Shown here: piece after piece, positions 27,730 to 38,473 of the stretch
Numbering within the stretch: position 1 is the first letter of the stretch
How the letters are laid out: each line of letters opens with the position of its first letter
Assembly (NCBI RefSeq): GCF_024703895.1
Contig: NZ_CP087968.1
Location: 2,232,001 to 2,296,000 of the forward strand
Reading direction: 5' to 3'
Origin: Nocardioides sp. B-3
GTDB lineage: Bacteria; Actinomycetota; Actinomycetes; Propionibacteriales; Nocardioidaceae
Length of the DNA: 64,000 nucleotides
The notes under the pieces: generated by a model
Seen by the model: the letters and a program-made list of their open reading frames with translations, nothing else
Told to the model about the DNA's origin: nothing
The model's database searches: none
Position numbers and translations under genes: made by a program

Positions 27730-28756
27730 GTGAAGATCATCGACACGGTCGAGGCCCTGACCGCGAAGTCACTGCTGGCCCTTCCCGAGCGGATTCAACG
27801 CAGGCTCGCCGGTCGGCCGGTGGTGCTGGACGGGCAGACGCTGGCCACCGAGACCCAGCTGCTGCTGCGACTCCAGCGGGTGGCGCGCGAGCCTGCTGTC
27901 GAGTCGTTGCCGATCCCCGAGGGACGCACCGCCCTGCTCAAGCAGTCACTCCCGGTCGGCGGCACCCAGCCCGTCGGACGCGTCCGCGACGAGAAGGTCA
28001 CGGGTCTCCCCGCCCGGCTCTACGAGCCCACGGGTGCCCCGGCCGTCGGGCCGATGCTGGTCTTCTTCCACGGCGGCGGCTGGATCTACGGCGACCTCGA
28101 CTCGCACGACGCCGTCTGCCGGGTCCTCGCCGAGCGCGCGGGGGTCCGGGTGCTCGCGCTGGACTACACCCTGTCGCCGGAGGTGGTGTTCCCATCGGCG
28201 TACGACGAATGCGTCCGCGCCTATGCCGAGATCGTGGAGAGGGCCGACGAGTGGGGAGCCGATCGCACCCGTCTCGCCGTCGGTGGCGACAGCGCGGGTG
28301 GCAACTTGGCCGCCGGCGTGGCGATCGAGGCGGCGCGGCAGGGCTGGCCGTGCGCCTTCCAGCTGCTCGTCTACCCGCTGACCGACGCGACCGGAGCGGC
28401 GCAGAGCCGCAAGACCTTCGCCAGCGGCTTCTACCTCACCGCGGAGTTCATCGCCCCGGCGCGCGCCAACTACGCCCCCGATGCCCGGACTCGGACGGAC
28501 CCGCGGGTCAGTCCGTTGTACGCCGACCTGCCCGCGGGCCTCGCCCCGGCCCTCGTCGTCACTGCCGGCTTCGACCCGCTGCGCGACGAGGGGGAGGCCT
28601 ATGCCGAGCGGTTGCGCGGAGGCCGGTGTCGAGGTGGAACAGGTCCGTTTCGACAGCTTGATCCACGGGTTCTTGAACATGGTCGGCGTCGGGCGCGAGA
28701 CCGGGCGAGCGGTTGCCCGGATCGCCGACGCGTTGAAGGCGGGCTTGGCAGACTGA
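27730..28756 (+). CDS. Alpha/beta hydrolase, hormone-sensitive-lipase (HSL) family esterase
   Basis: Serine esterase of about 340 residues. The oxyanion motif '[18 protein letters not shown]' and nucleophile elbow '[17 protein letters not shown]' are typical of HSL esterases; the Asp is in '[20 protein letters not shown]' and the His in '[13 protein letters not shown]'. GTG at 27730 is the likely start. One frame change near 28,617. No signal peptide. Divergent from ppk1 with a 69-base gap. Confidence 0.88.
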
Positions 28757-28760
28757 GGCG

Positions 28761-29733
28761 GTGAAACGTCCTGACCGAGCGCGCCCGGCCCGGCTGGTCG
28801 TCACGATCGGTCTCGGGTTGGCCTCGTTCGTGCTGACTGGGCAGCTCACGGAGTCGATCGCTCCGGTCACGTCCTACCTGCTGCCGTTCCGGGTCTTCGA
28901 GTTCTGCTTCGGCGTCGCGCTCGCCTCTCGTCGGCGGCCGGTGCAAATCGCTCGCCCTGCGGACCGTCATCGGTCTCATCGGTGTCGTCGCTTTGCTCGG
29001 GGCGCTGCCCCTGTCCGAGGCGACGATCACGCTGCTCGTCCTCGGTGCGCTGATCCCCGCGGCCCTGAGCCACCACCTGCTCGAGCAGCCGATCCGGGAG
29101 CGCTCGGACCGCGCCGTACCCACGCTCGCGGTCGCGGTCGTCGGGGTGCTGGTGCTGTCGATCGTCGGCGCCGGCAGCGCGGCGGTGGCCTGCCGGCCGT
29201 CCTCGAGCGGGCGGACGAGCAGGACGTCAACGTGGTGGCCCGGGTCTACCCGGACTGCCCGCCGCTCGGGCTCAGCCGGGCACGGGCGTGGGAGTTCCTG
29301 AGCGGCTTCGAGCAGGACTCACCCGGCTGGAACAGGTGGGCCAGCTGCGTCGTGGTCAACCACCCGGCATCGCTCGACGTCGCCACGCTCGGTGCTGGAG
29401 GTGGGGTGGTCACGATCGCGGCGGCGCGCTGGCCGGCCTACCCGGGCGGCGCGGAACCGGCCGTCGAGGCCGTGCTGGCCAGTGCCGCACGCACCTGCTG
29501 CGGGTGATGGCGTGCGCCCTCGACCGGCCGGCTGCCGATGCCTTCGTCGCCGACAGCACACAGTGGTTGCGCACGGTCGTGGATGACGTGCCCTGATCGA
29601 TCTCACGGCCCACCTGTGTGACCACCTCACCTGCTCCGCAGGGTCCTACCTGGACACCACGCGCCTCGACGCGCGGCGGGTCGAGGCGCTGGCGCCGTAC
29701 TTCGACGAGGTCTTCGACCGGCTCGATCAGTAG
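28761..29733 (+). pseudogene. 5'-truncated OafA-type acyltransferase with degenerate SGNH-like tail
   Basis: The sequence starts in the middle of an acyltransferase-3 fold: 'PVTSYLLPFRVFEFCFGVAL' and the last helix 'IPAALSHHLLEQPIRER' are the usual late-protein motifs, but the first ~180 residues with the catalytic His are missing. It is followed by a hydrophobic segment 'VAVVGVLVLSIVGAGSAAVA' and an SGNH-like remainder ('VVARVYPDCPPLGLSRA', 'DLTAHLCDHLTCSAGSYLD') without a recognisable GDS or His motif. GTG at 28761 lies 5 bases after the hydrolase stop. Several frame changes (near 28,940, 29,195, 29,500-29,600). Probably a decayed fragment, though a short functional remnant cannot be excluded. 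Confidence 0.55.
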
Positions 29734-30089
29734 ACGAGCGCCTGCACGCCGTCGCCCGGGATCTCCTCGGCGAAGACCGCGGCGCCGGCGATGCTGACGC
29801 CTTCGCGAAGGTCGCCCTCCACGATGCCGCGCCGGGCCGCGCACTGCGTGCACACGGTGACGCGACCTGCGGCGACCACCACTGCGAGCAGGTCGGCCGG
29901 GGGCGTGGCAAGGTCGAGCGAGAACTCCTCGGCGCGGCCCGGGACGCCGAACCAGGCTGCCTCACCGGTCAGCCACAGGGACACGTCGGCGCCGCTCGCC
30001 GTGGCGGCCGCGGCCACCGTGAACGCTTGGTTGCAGCGCTCCGCATCCTCGGAACCGCAGGTGACCTTGACGACGAGTGGGCGAGCCAT
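29727..30089 (-). CDS. DsrE/DsrF-like family protein
   Basis: 121-residue intact protein. 'ARPLVVKVTCGSEDAERCNQ', 'AATASGADVSLWLTGEAAWF' and 'VTVCTQCAARRGIVEGDLRE' fit the small DsrE-like sulfur-relay fold with a cysteine pair CTQC. ATG at 30089; an in-frame GTG lies at 30095. Divergent from the nitrobindin-like gene. Role in sulfur or redox chemistry is family-level inference. Confidence 0.75.
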   Translation of the reverse strand: MARPLVVKVTCGSEDAERCNQAFTVAAAATASGADVSLWLTGEAAWFGVPGRAEEFSLDLATPPADLLAVVVAAGRVTVCTQCAARRGIVEGDLREGVSIAGAAVFAEEIPGDGVQALVY

Positions 30090-30112
30090 TCCCACAGCCT
30101 AGAGTGAGCGTC

Positions 30113-30607
30113 ATGGTCTTCGAGATCCCCGACAACCTGCACCCCAACTGCGCCCCCGTCGCCCGGCTGCTCGGCACTGGCGCGGCAACGGGCACGGGGA
30201 CTACCCGACCATCGACGGCTTCGAGTTCGGCCGGGAGCTGATCTTCACCCACGACGGCCGGCCCTTCTTCCACTACATGGCGCGCGCCTGGATCGTCGAC
30301 GCCGAGGGCGAGCTCGTCCGCGACGCCGCGATGGAGTCCGGCTTCCTGCGCTGCCCCGAGCCCGGCAAGCTCGAGCTCCTGCTCGCGCACAACACGGGCT
30401 TCGCCGAGGTCTGGTACGGCGCCGCGGACGCCGGCAAGGTCGAGCTGCACACCGCCGGGGGTGGCCTTCACGGAGACCGCCAAGCACGTCGACGCGGGGT
30501 CGCGGATGTACGGAAACGTGGAGGGCGACCTGCTCTACGCCTACGACATGGCGGCGATGGGGCAGGAGCTCCAGCCCCACACGTGGGCCCGGCTGAAGCG
30601 AGCCTGA
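30113..30607 (+). CDS. Nitrobindin-like heme-binding protein (FABP/THAP4 family)
   Basis: Beta-barrel heme protein of ~163 residues; relatives isomerise peroxynitrite. After correcting an inserted base near 30,170 the N-terminus shows the GxWxGxG motif (G-T-W-R-G-N-G-H-G), then 'TIDGFEFGRELIFTHDGRPF' and 'FHYMARAWIVDAEGE'. A second frame change near 30,465. The C-terminal 'LQPHTWARLKRA' carries the proximal heme-binding His. Start ATG 30113. The stop is followed after one base by the GTG of a Fur-family gene, so the two are coupled. Confidence 0.85.
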
Positions 30608-30608
30608 C

Positions 30609-31045
30609 GTGGCCGACGAGCTCGCCGATCGGCTGCGGGGAGCGGCTATCGCCTCACTCCCCAGCGACAGCTGATCCTGCGCGCCGTCGAGGAGCTCGGG
30701 CACGCGACGGTCGACGAGGTGCTGGCGCAGGTGCGCACGCAGGCGAGCGCCGTCAACGCGTCGACCGTCTACCGCACGCTGGAGGTGCTCGAGGAGCTCG
30801 GCCTCGTGCGGCACACGCACCTGAGTGATCGCGCTCCGACCTACCACTCCGCCAACGAGCCGGAGCACTTCCACCTCGTGTGCCGGAATTGCCAGCGCGT
30901 GCGATCCGTTGAACCAGACGTGGCCACCGCCCTCGTGGCGACCCTGCGAGACGACCACGGCTTCGCGGTCGACCCGGGCCACCTCGCCATCTTCGGCAAC
31001 TGCATCAATTGCGACAGCGCAGACAATCAATTGGAGTCTTCATGA
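30609..31045 (+). CDS. Fur-family transcriptional regulator
   Basis: Metal- or peroxide-responsive repressor of ~146 residues. The DNA-binding domain reads 'QLILRAVEELGHATVDEVLA ... NASTVYRTLEVLEELGLVRH'. Metal-binding parts are 'NEPEHFHLVCRNCQRV' (His-rich plus CxxC) and 'GNCINCDS' (second CxxC), so a structural zinc site is likely. Near 30,650 a base appears to be missing (GCGGCTATC for GCGGGCTATC), a deletion rather than an insertion. It could be FurB/Zur, FurA or PerR; sequence alone does not decide. TGA overlaps the ATG of ygfZ. Confidence 0.87.
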
Positions 31046-31988
31046 CCAGCCCCCTGCTGCACCTGCCCGGCGCCGTCGGCGGCGATGGGATCGACGCCCC
31101 GGTCGCGGCCCACTACGGCTCCTTCAACGGCGAGCAGCGGGTCCTCGAGTCCGGCGACGGGTTCGTGGATCTCTCGCACCGCGACGTGATTCGCGTCGAG
31201 GGGCCTGACCGCCTCACCCGGCTGCACAGCCTGACCACCCAGTTCTTCGAGGGACTCGCCCCCGGGGTCTGGACCGAGTCGCTGATCCTCAGCCCCAACG
31301 GCCATGTCGAGCACGCCTTCGGCGGCGTCGACGACGGCGAGGCCTTCGTGGCGCACACCGAGCCGGGCGCCGGCCGTGCCCCGGTCGACTTCCTCGACCG
31401 GATGCGCTTCATGATGCGCGTCGAGGTCACCCTCAGCACTCCAGAGACAGCCGTGGCGTGGCGCCCCGCCGACGAGCGGGCGCGCTGCGACGTACGACTT
31501 CGTGCCCCGCGACCGCCTCGAGTCCTACGCCGAGGCCGCCGGCCCGGCTGCCGGGCTGTGGGCCTTCGAGGCGCTGCGGATCGCCCGGGGCGAGCCGCGT
31601 CTCGGCCTCGACACCGACCACCGCTCGATCCCCAACGAGCTCGGCTGGATCGGTCCGGCCGTGCACCTCGAGAAGGGCTGCTACCGCGGCCGGGGAGACG
31701 GTCGCGCGCGTGCACACGCTCGGTCGCCCGCCGCGGCGGCTGACCCTGCTGCACCTCGACGGCTCGGAGAACCGACTGCCCGTGCGGGGCTCGGACGTGA
31801 CGGTCGGGGAGAAGGCGGTCGGCTTCGTCGGCACGTCCGCACGCCACCACGAGCTCGGCCCGATCGCGCTGGCCCCGGTCAAGCGCAACGTCCCCATCGA
31901 TGCGGTGCTCACCGTCGAAGGCATGCCCGCCGCGCAGGAGGTCATCGTCGATCCCGAGGTGGGCCTGCACGTGCGGCCCCAGCGGTGA
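31042..31988 (+). CDS. ygfZ: YgfZ/GcvT-like folate-binding protein (Fe-S cluster maintenance)
   Basis: Tetrahydrofolate-binding protein assisting Fe-S enzymes. The YgfZ signature is present as 'LEKGCYRG' followed, after a frame change near 31,690, by 'ETVARVHTLGRPPRRL' (K-G-C-Y-x-G-Q-E), with the redox Cys. N-terminal part: 'DLSHRDVIRVEGPDRLTRLH' and 'SLTTQFFEGL'. Another frame change near 31,490. About 315 residues. ATG at 31042 overlaps the fur stop and its TGA overlaps the mshD GTG, so fur-ygfZ-mshD are one coupled unit. Confidence 0.9.
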
Positions 31989-32784
31989 ACCTCGACCTCG
32001 TCCGCACCATCGCCGATGCCGCCACGGACGTGGACGGCGCCGACCCACTCGACGAGGGGACCCGGCTATCGCTGCGCGCGGGCGACTCCGGCTGGAGCGG
32101 AGTCGTCACCGACGACGGCTTCGCGCTGACCCACGGCGAGGAGCTGCACCTCGTCGTCACCCCCTCCGCCCGTGGTCGCGGCCTCGCCACGTCGTGGCTG
32201 GGCGACGTCGACGGCCCGGCCCGAGCGTGGTCGCACGGCGGTCACCCCGCGGCAGCGCGCCTTGCCGAGCGTTTCGGTTTCTGAGCGGGTCCGCGACCTG
32301 TGGGTGATGCGGCGCTCGATGAACGACCCCTTGCCGCCTGTCAGCGACGTGGCGATCCGCGCGTGGACCCCCGCCGACACCGACGAGCTGCTGCGCGTCA
32401 ATGCCGAGGCATTCGCCCACCACCCCGAGCAGGGCGCGCTCGACGAGGCCGGACTCGCCGCCCGGATGGCCGAGCCGTGGTTCGATCCCGCCGGGCTCCC
32501 GGTCGCCGTCGAGGGTGGCCGGATGCTCGGCTTCCACTGGACCAAGCAGCACTCCGCCTCGCTCGGCGAGGTCTATGTCGTCGGCATCGCCCCCCGAGGC
32601 CCGGGGCCGCGGGCTCGGCCGAGCGCTCACCCTCGCAGGGCTCCATCACCTCGCCGGGCTCGGTGTCTCGGAGGTCCTGTTGTACGTCGAGGCCGACAAC
32701 CACGCCGCGCGATCGACGTACACAAAGCTCGGGTTCGCGCACGCCGACGCGGACACGCACGTGATGTATCGCCGGAAGGCGTGA
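31985..32784 (+). CDS. mshD: Mycothiol synthase MshD (tandem GNAT acetyltransferase)
   Basis: Last step of mycothiol synthesis: acetylation of Cys-GlcN-Ins with acetyl-CoA. Two GNAT halves: the N-terminal one with '[18 protein letters not shown]', and the C-terminal one with '[20 protein letters not shown]', '[20 protein letters not shown]', '[20 protein letters not shown]' and '[20 protein letters not shown]'. The linker '[12 protein letters not shown]' is characteristic. Frame changes near 32,283 and 32,600. GTG at 31985. Convergent with glnR, 3 bases apart. A good actinobacterial marker. Confidence 0.93.
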
Positions 32785-32787
32785 GCC

Positions 32788-33516
32788 TCACGCGTCGGAG
32801 CGGGCGGCCTCGGTGGCGTCGACGCCCGCCTGCTCCTTGGACGGCAGCACGAAGCGGTAGCCGACGTTGCGCACGGTCCCGATGAGGTGCTCGTTCTCCG
32901 GGCCGAGCTTGGCGCGCAGGCGCCGGACGTGGACGTCGACGGTGCGGGTGCCGCCGAAGTAGTCGTAGCCCCAGACCTCCTGCAGCAGCTGCTGGCGGGT
33001 GAAGACCCGGCCGGGGTGCTGCGCGAGGTACTTCAGGAGCTCGAACTCCTTGTAGGTCAGGTCGAGCGCACGCCCGCTGATCTTCGCGGTGTACGTCGCA
33101 TCGTCGACCACCACCTCACCGGAGCGGATCACGTGCGAGGACGGGTCGGCTGCCTCACGCTCGGCGGCGAGCCGGCCGATCGCGAGCCGGATGCGGCCCT
33201 CGAGCTCGGCCGGGCCACACGTGTGGAGCACGACGTCGTCCATCGCCCAGTCGTGGGCGACGACGGCCGAGCCGCCCTCGGTGATGACGAGCAGGACGGG
33301 GACGTCGCTGCCGGTGGTGCGGATCAGCCGGCACAGGTCACGGGCGTGGGCGAGCTCCCGGCGACCGTCGACGAGCACGAGGTCGGAGTCGGGCGCCTCC
33401 AGCAGGGCGCTGCCCTCGGCCGGCAGGATCTTGACCGTGTGGCCGAGCAGGGAGAGGGCGGGCAGCACTTCGGCAGACGGCTGCAGTGCGCCGGTCAGCA
33501 ACAACAAGGTGCCCAT
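32788..33516 (-). CDS. glnR: GlnR-like OmpR-family response regulator
   Basis: Global nitrogen regulator type. '[20 protein letters not shown]' and '[20 protein letters not shown]' match the atypical GlnR receiver, which works without a dedicated kinase. The winged-helix domain '[20 protein letters not shown]', '[20 protein letters not shown]' and '[16 protein letters not shown]' is complete. 242 residues, intact. ATG at 33516 with GGGGAGGA eight bases upstream. The neighbouring mshD and MoaD-like genes are the usual company of glnR in actinobacteria. Confidence 0.9.
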   Translation of the reverse strand: MGTLLLLTGALQPSAEVLPALSLLGHTVKILPAEGSALLEAPDSDLVLVDGRRELAHARDLCRLIRTTGSDVPVLLVITEGGSAVVAHDWAMDDVVLHTCGPAELEGRIRLAIGRLAAEREAADPSSHVIRSGEVVVDDATYTAKISGRALDLTYKEFELLKYLAQHPGRVFTRQQLLQEVWGYDYFGGTRTVDVHVRRLRAKLGPENEHLIGTVRNVGYRFVLPSKEQAGVDATEAARSDA

Positions 33517-33560
33517 GATGAGTCCTCCCCACAATGGTGGAATACGTAAGGATAGGGCTC

Positions 33561-33859
33561 ATGAGCACCCCTATCGACCGAAGTGGCGAGGTTGAGACGA
33601 CCGTCACGGCTCGCTACTGGGCGGGCGGGGGCCGCGGCCGGGGTGGCGGAGGACGTCTTCGAGGTGTCCGGCCCCGGTCAGTCTGGCCGAGGTCGTACGC
33701 CGCGTGCTGGCCGCTCACCCCGGCCCTGACGTGGCCCGGACGATCGGAGTCTGCTCCGTGCTGCTCGGGGATCGGCCGGTGAGCAGCGAGGACGCCGCCG
33801 ACGTGCTCGTCGACCCCGGCACCACGGTGGAGTTCCTGCCGCCCTTCGCCGGCGGCTGA
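33561..33859 (+). CDS. MoaD/ThiS-family sulfur-carrier-like protein
   Basis: Beta-grasp protein of ~98 residues. After correcting one inserted base near 33,640 it reads 'VSGPVSLAEVVRRVLAAHPG', 'ARTIGVCSVLLGDRPVSSED' and ends 'VEFLPPFAGG'. The terminal Gly-Gly is what MoaD/ThiS proteins adenylate and thiocarboxylate. ATG at 33561, divergent from glnR. No moaE or thiG partner is nearby, so the acceptor pathway is unknown. Confidence 0.8.
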
Positions 33860-34034
33860 CCCCAGCCCACAGAACGCGTCGCGTGTCCGCGCAACAAATC
33901 TCGTGCGGGTTGCGTCAACCCCTTCGCGGGTCGGATTTCAAGGTGCACTTAATCTGTTTGATCTCACGCGTTTGTGGGAAGGTGCGGGCCGGAGGACGAC
34001 TCAGTCCGCATTGTCCGATTTAGTAGGGGGAAGT

Positions 34035-36218
34035 ATGAGCAACGCTATTTCGCGACGCCTCGGGCGTCGTTTGACTGCGATCGGTGCGGGTGCCGCACTC
34101 GTCGCCGCGGGACTGAGTCTGGGGGTGATGGCTCCCGCCAACGCGGTCTCGACCGTGACTGGCGGCGTCACCGACGGTCTCGGCAACCCGATCAGCGGTG
34201 ACCTGAACGTCTTCAGGCTCGACACCACCACCGGTGTCTACGAGGAGTACTTCGACTTCGACGTCTACGCGAACGGCTACATCGACGGCAGCCTCTCCGA
34301 CGGCACGTACAAGTTCTCGTTCGACACCGGCTACATCACCGAGTACTACAAGGACAAGGCCGACCCGGCCACGTCCGACGCCATCGTGGTCTCCGGCGGC
34401 GCGCCGGTCCAGCTCGGCGGCTGGACGATCGACCAGCCCTACATCCTCGGCAAGATCACCAACGCGGCCGGCAAGCCCCCGGGCGGCGCCGCTGTCGACG
34501 TCTTCAACGCGGCCGACGGCGACTACCTCGGTGGTATTCACGCGGACGACAAGGGCGCGTTCAAGATCCCGACGCAGGCTGCGCCGGTGAAGGTGGCCTT
34601 CTCGGCCAACGACTACGCCCTCGAGTTCTACTCGGACGCTGCTGACCTCGCGTCCGCCTACCCGATCACGGCGCTCGCCAGTGGCACCGACGTCGGCAAC
34701 GTCGTGCTCGCCCCCCGGTGGCAGCGTCAGCGGCCGGGTGACCAGTGACGCGGGCGCTCCGCTCGAGTTCGTCCAGGTCTACGTCGGCAACTTCAAGTAC
34801 GACTACACCGACAAGTTCGGCTACTACTCGGTCAAGAACGCCCCGACCGGCAGCCAGCAGGTGTGGTTCCACGGACCCGATCGGCGAGTACAGCTCGGAG
34901 TACTACAACAACGCCACCAACTTCAGCAGCGCCACCCCCGTCGCGGTGGGCGTCGGCCAGCACGTGGGCGCCATCAACGCCAACCTGACCCCGAAGCCGG
35001 CCGACCCGTCCAAGACGGTCGAGATCACCGGCTCGGTCAAGGACAGCCCTGGGTGCGCCGGTCGTCGGCGCTCCGATCTTCGCCGAGGGCACCCCGGCCC
35101 ACGCGTCGGACGTGAAGCCGTTCGAGGTCGCCTACTCCAACCGGCAGGGCGTCTATGCCTTCACCGAGCTGGACAAGGTGCAGGGTGAGAACCAGTTCAA
35201 GATCAGCGCGGGGAGCGACCAGAGCTACATCGAGCAGGGTGACGACAACGCGTTCACCCTCTTCGGCTCCTACTGGGGCGGTAGCCGGGACTACGACCGC
35301 TCGCCGGCCGTGACCGTGACGCCCGGGACGCCCGTCGGCGCTGTCGACTTCACCCTTGAGCGCGCCGGCGGTCTCGCCGGTTCGGTGACCGGCCCGGCCG
35401 GCACCCCGCTGCAGCCCTCCGTGTCGGCCATGGGGGACCGCGACGGCAACTACACGAGCGTCTTCGCCGACTTCGAGGTGGACTCGACCTTCGAGACGCG
35501 GTCGATGCGCCCCGGCACCTACAAGATCCGCTTCGACGACTTCTCCGGCTTCCACGCCGGCGAGTGGTGGAAGGACCGGGCCAAGGTCGACGACGCTGTG
35601 ATCATCACCGTGAAGGCAGGCCGGGTCACCGGTGGCCTCAACGCGGTGCTGGGCAACCAGCTCGGCGCCGTCGAGCGCCCGAGCATCACCTCGCCCTACG
35701 CGTGGGTCGGCAAGGCCCTCACCGCCGATCCCGGCGTGTGGAACGTCCAGACCAACACGGACTTCAACTACCAGTGGCTCGTCGGCACCACGGTCGTTGG
35801 TCAGGGTGAGACCTTCACCCCGACGACCGCCCACCTCGGCGACCATCTGACCGTGCGGGTGACCGCGGAGAACGGCAAGCTGCTCGGTTCCGCCACCTCG
35901 CTCGCCACGACCAAGGTCGGCTACCAGCCGAAGATCAAGGTCAAGGTCAAGGGCGACAAGGCGTCGCTGAAGGTCAAGGCGCCGCCGGTCAAGGGCAAGA
36001 AGGTCAAGGGCACGGTCGTCGTCAAGGAGATCGTCAAGGTCAAGGACAACGGCACGATCAAGTACAAGAAGATCGCCAAGGGCAAGATCAAGAAGGGCAA
36101 GGGCACCGTCTCGCTCAGCAAGCTGAAGAAGGGCAAGCACAAGCTTGTCTTCTTCTTCACCGGCAAGGGCAAGGTCGGTTCCAACGAGGAGAAGAAGAAG
36201 GTCAAGGTCAAGAACTGA
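34035..36218 (+). CDS. Large secreted protein with repeated carboxypeptidase-regulatory-like/Ig-like modules and Lys-rich C-terminus
   Basis: About 725 residues. Signal peptide: 'LTAIGAGAALVAAGLSLGVM' with cleavage near APANA. Then repeated modules of the 'GxVTDxxGxPxxG' type ('VTGGVTDGLGNPISGDLNVF', 'ILGKITNAAGKPPGGAAVDV', 'SGRVTSDAGAPLEFVQVYVG', 'LAGSVTGPAGTPLQPSVSAM'), each with a 'YxSxYY'-like aromatic stretch ('GYITEYYKDKADPATSDAIV'). A 'GVWNVQTNTDFNYQWLVG' module follows. The last ~90 residues are lysine-rich ('LKKGKHKLVFFFTGKGKVGS'). Frame changes near 34,717, 34,878 and 35,050. ATG 34035 after GGGGGAAG. Probably a wall-associated adhesin or matrix protein; precise role unknown. Confidence 0.75.
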
Positions 36219-36232
36219 CCCCGATCCTCAGA

Positions 36233-36264
36233 GCGGGCCCCGGCGCACCTGCGCCGGGGCCCGC
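36233..36264 (+). terminator. Terminator hairpin after the secreted repeat protein
   Basis: Perfect 14-bp arms GCGGGCCCCGGCGC (36233-36246) and GCGCCGGGGCCCGC (36251-36264), loop ACCT, starting 14 bases past the stop and followed by TTCCGTCC. Confidence 0.85.
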
Positions 36265-36305
36265 TTCCGTCCCCGGCCGACGATGAGGAGATAGGTTTCG
36301 CTCCC

Positions 36306-37177
36306 ATGCGAAGAATCGCCCACCGGGCCTTCAACCGGGCGTCGTGGACGGTGCGCCGACTGCGCCCGGATCGCGAAGTCGTCCGCGTCGTGCAGGGAGT
36401 CGAGCTCCGGTTGCCGTGGTCGCACCGGCTCCCGGACTACGCGCGGTTGGCTCCGGCGTACGGCCAGAACATCGTGGCCCTGTCGACGGCACTGGGCGCG
36501 GCCGATCCGCTGCGACTCATCGACGTGGGTGCCAACGTGGGCGACACCGCGCTGCAGGTGTTGGCGGCCGTCGACGGCGAGGTGCTCTGCGTGGAGGGCG
36601 ATCCGCACTGGCTCGACTGGCTGCATCGCAACGTCGACCGGGAGCCGCGGATCACGGTGCACCCGGGTCTGTTGTGGAGCGGCGACGACCGGCTCGACCT
36701 CGCGCCGGTCCGCCGCGGCGGGACCACCCGCTTCGCCCCGGGCGAGGCCGACGCGGCGCAGGTGATCACGCCCGCCGCGCTGCGAGTGGCCCACCCCGGC
36801 TTCGACCGGGTCCGCCTCGTCAAGAGTGACACCGACGGTCACGACGTGAGGCTGGTGCCGGCGCTGGCCGAGGCCCGGGCCGACGCATCGCCGGTGCTGT
36901 TCTTCGAGTACGACCACGGGCTCTCGAGGCTGGCCGGCAACGACCCGTTGGCGGTGTGGCCTGGACTGGCCGCCCCGGGACTATGCCGAGGTCGGGATCT
37001 GGGACAACCACGGCGTTGCCCCGGGCCGGGTGCCACTGGCCGAGATGTCCGAGGTTGCGACGCGTCTGGACCGGACCCGTGAGTGGGACTACTGGGACGT
37101 GGCGGTCGTCCATGCCGGGGACAGTGCCGGGCTGGCCGCGCTGCGGGGCGTGCTGCCCGCGGCCCTGGACCTCCTGA
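36306..37177 (+). CDS. FkbM-family SAM-dependent methyltransferase
   Basis: About 290 residues. SAM-binding region 'PLRLIDVGANVGDTALQVLA' with following acidic 'VDGEVLCVEGDPHWLDWLHR', and FkbM-type 'RLVKSDTDGHDVRLVPALAE' and 'SPVLFFEYDHGLSRL'. A frame change near 36,970 is followed by 'DYAEVGIWDNHGVAPGRVPL' and 'EWDYWDVAVVHAGDSAGLAA'. The 3' end collides with a convergent gene and is not certain; 37,177 is the nearest stop. Likely O-methylates a sugar of the surface polysaccharide made by the adjacent genes. Confidence 0.78.
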
Positions 37178-37179
37178 GC

Positions 37180-38396
37180 GTCGTCTGGGTCGGCCTTCGT
37201 CGGCGGCAGCGCGTAGAGAGCGACGGTGATGAAGAACCACAGGTGCCGGTCCCAGACCATGTTCTCCAGCTGCGCGAGGACGAAGTAGCCCGCGACGCCG
37301 ACCAGCAACGACCCTCTCAGCCAGTCCTTGCGGCGTACGCCGTAGCGCAGCTGTCGCACCAGCAGGGCGGCGATCGTCCCCCAGATCAGGGAAGAAGCCG
37401 GCGAGGCCGAGGACGCCGCCCATGTTGGCGGACTCGAGGAACAGGTTGTGGGCGTCCAGCCCCTGCGCGAAGCCGAGCCCGGTCAATGGGTGGGCGCCGA
37501 TCTCGGCCAGCGCGTCCGGGGCATTTTGGAGATGCTCGCCGTTGCTCAGGGTCACGAGACCGGACAGGTCGCCGCCGAAGGTCCGGTGCAGGGTGCTGCC
37601 GTGAGGAAGGAAGGGCATGGCGGCGGCCATCGCGATCCCGGCGGCGATCGTGGCGCCGACGGCGATCCGTAGCCCCCGGGCACGTCCGAGGACGGCGAGG
37701 TAGGCGATCGCCAGCAGGGTGCCGAGCAGGGCCGAGCGGGCCCCGGTGAGGAGCTGGCCCCAGAGGCACAGCACCGGGACTGCCGACGCCACGACGCGCT
37801 GCCGGGTCGACGAGGTGGAGACGAACCAGCCGATGGCCGGGACCACGCCGAACATCGTCGACACCGCCGGGTGCATGAGGTGCTCGCCGAGCCCCGACGC
37901 GCGCGAAGCCGGGAATGACGGGGCCGGTGATCGCCGCGACGGCGCTCACCGTGGCACCGGCGGCGTAGCAGCCGGCCAGCCAGCCGGCGAGCCGCGGGGA
38001 CGGGCGGACGATCGCCAGTGTCCCCATGACCAACGGGATGCCGAGCAGGAACCGCAGGAGCCACTGCACCTGCCACCAGCCGTCCGTCGCGACCATCCCG
38101 AGCAGGCCGCCGGCGCACATCACGAGCGCGCCGGTGAAGGGCACGAGCACGCGCGGAGGCATCCGCAGTCGACCGAGGAACGGCAGGCAGCCCAGCACGA
38201 GCAGCACCAGAGCCGGGTCGCCGAGCGAGGCGCCGGGACCGAAGGGACGTACGCCGTTGAGGGGCTGCAGAAAGGCGACGATGCCCAGCAGCCGGGAGGC
38301 CGACGGTCCGCCGTACCGCTGGAAGCCGACGCCCGCCGCGACGACCGCGACGCCGAGCGCACAACCGATCAACAGGAGGGCGGGGTCGGTCAGCAC
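37180..38396 (-). CDS. O-antigen ligase/polymerase-like membrane protein
   Basis: Polytopic membrane protein of about 400 residues. Hydrophobic segments include 'ALLLIGCALGVAVVAAGVGF', 'LVLLVLGCLPFLG', 'FLLGIPLVMGTLAI', 'SAVPVLCLWGQLLTGARSAL' and 'LRGSLLVGVAGYFVLAQLE'. The Wzy_C/WaaL-like loop 'GARSALLGTLLAIAYLAVLG' and 'NAPDALAEIGAHPLTGLGFA ... DAHNLFLESANMGGVLGLAG' (the H-N-x-x-L-E motif of this family) support ligase or polymerase. GTG at 38396. Frame changes near 37,910 and 37,395. No in-frame stop is clear at the 3' end, so 37,180 is approximate. Confidence 0.8.
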
Positions 38397-38473
38397 GCCG
38401 ACACCTTAGGCCGTCGTGGGGTGAGGGGCGGCCAATGTGATACTTGCGCGCAGTCCAGCCCGGAGGAGCAGCA

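Noticed and set aside
28993..29301. Intact separate membrane protein gene inside the acyltransferase fragment
   Set aside because: Its helices are the last ones of an acyltransferase-3 fold and continue the flanking frame; it is part of the same degenerate gene.
33540..33860. Complete molybdopterin biosynthesis locus
   Set aside because: Only one MoaD/ThiS-like protein is present; no moaE, moaA or thi genes are nearby.
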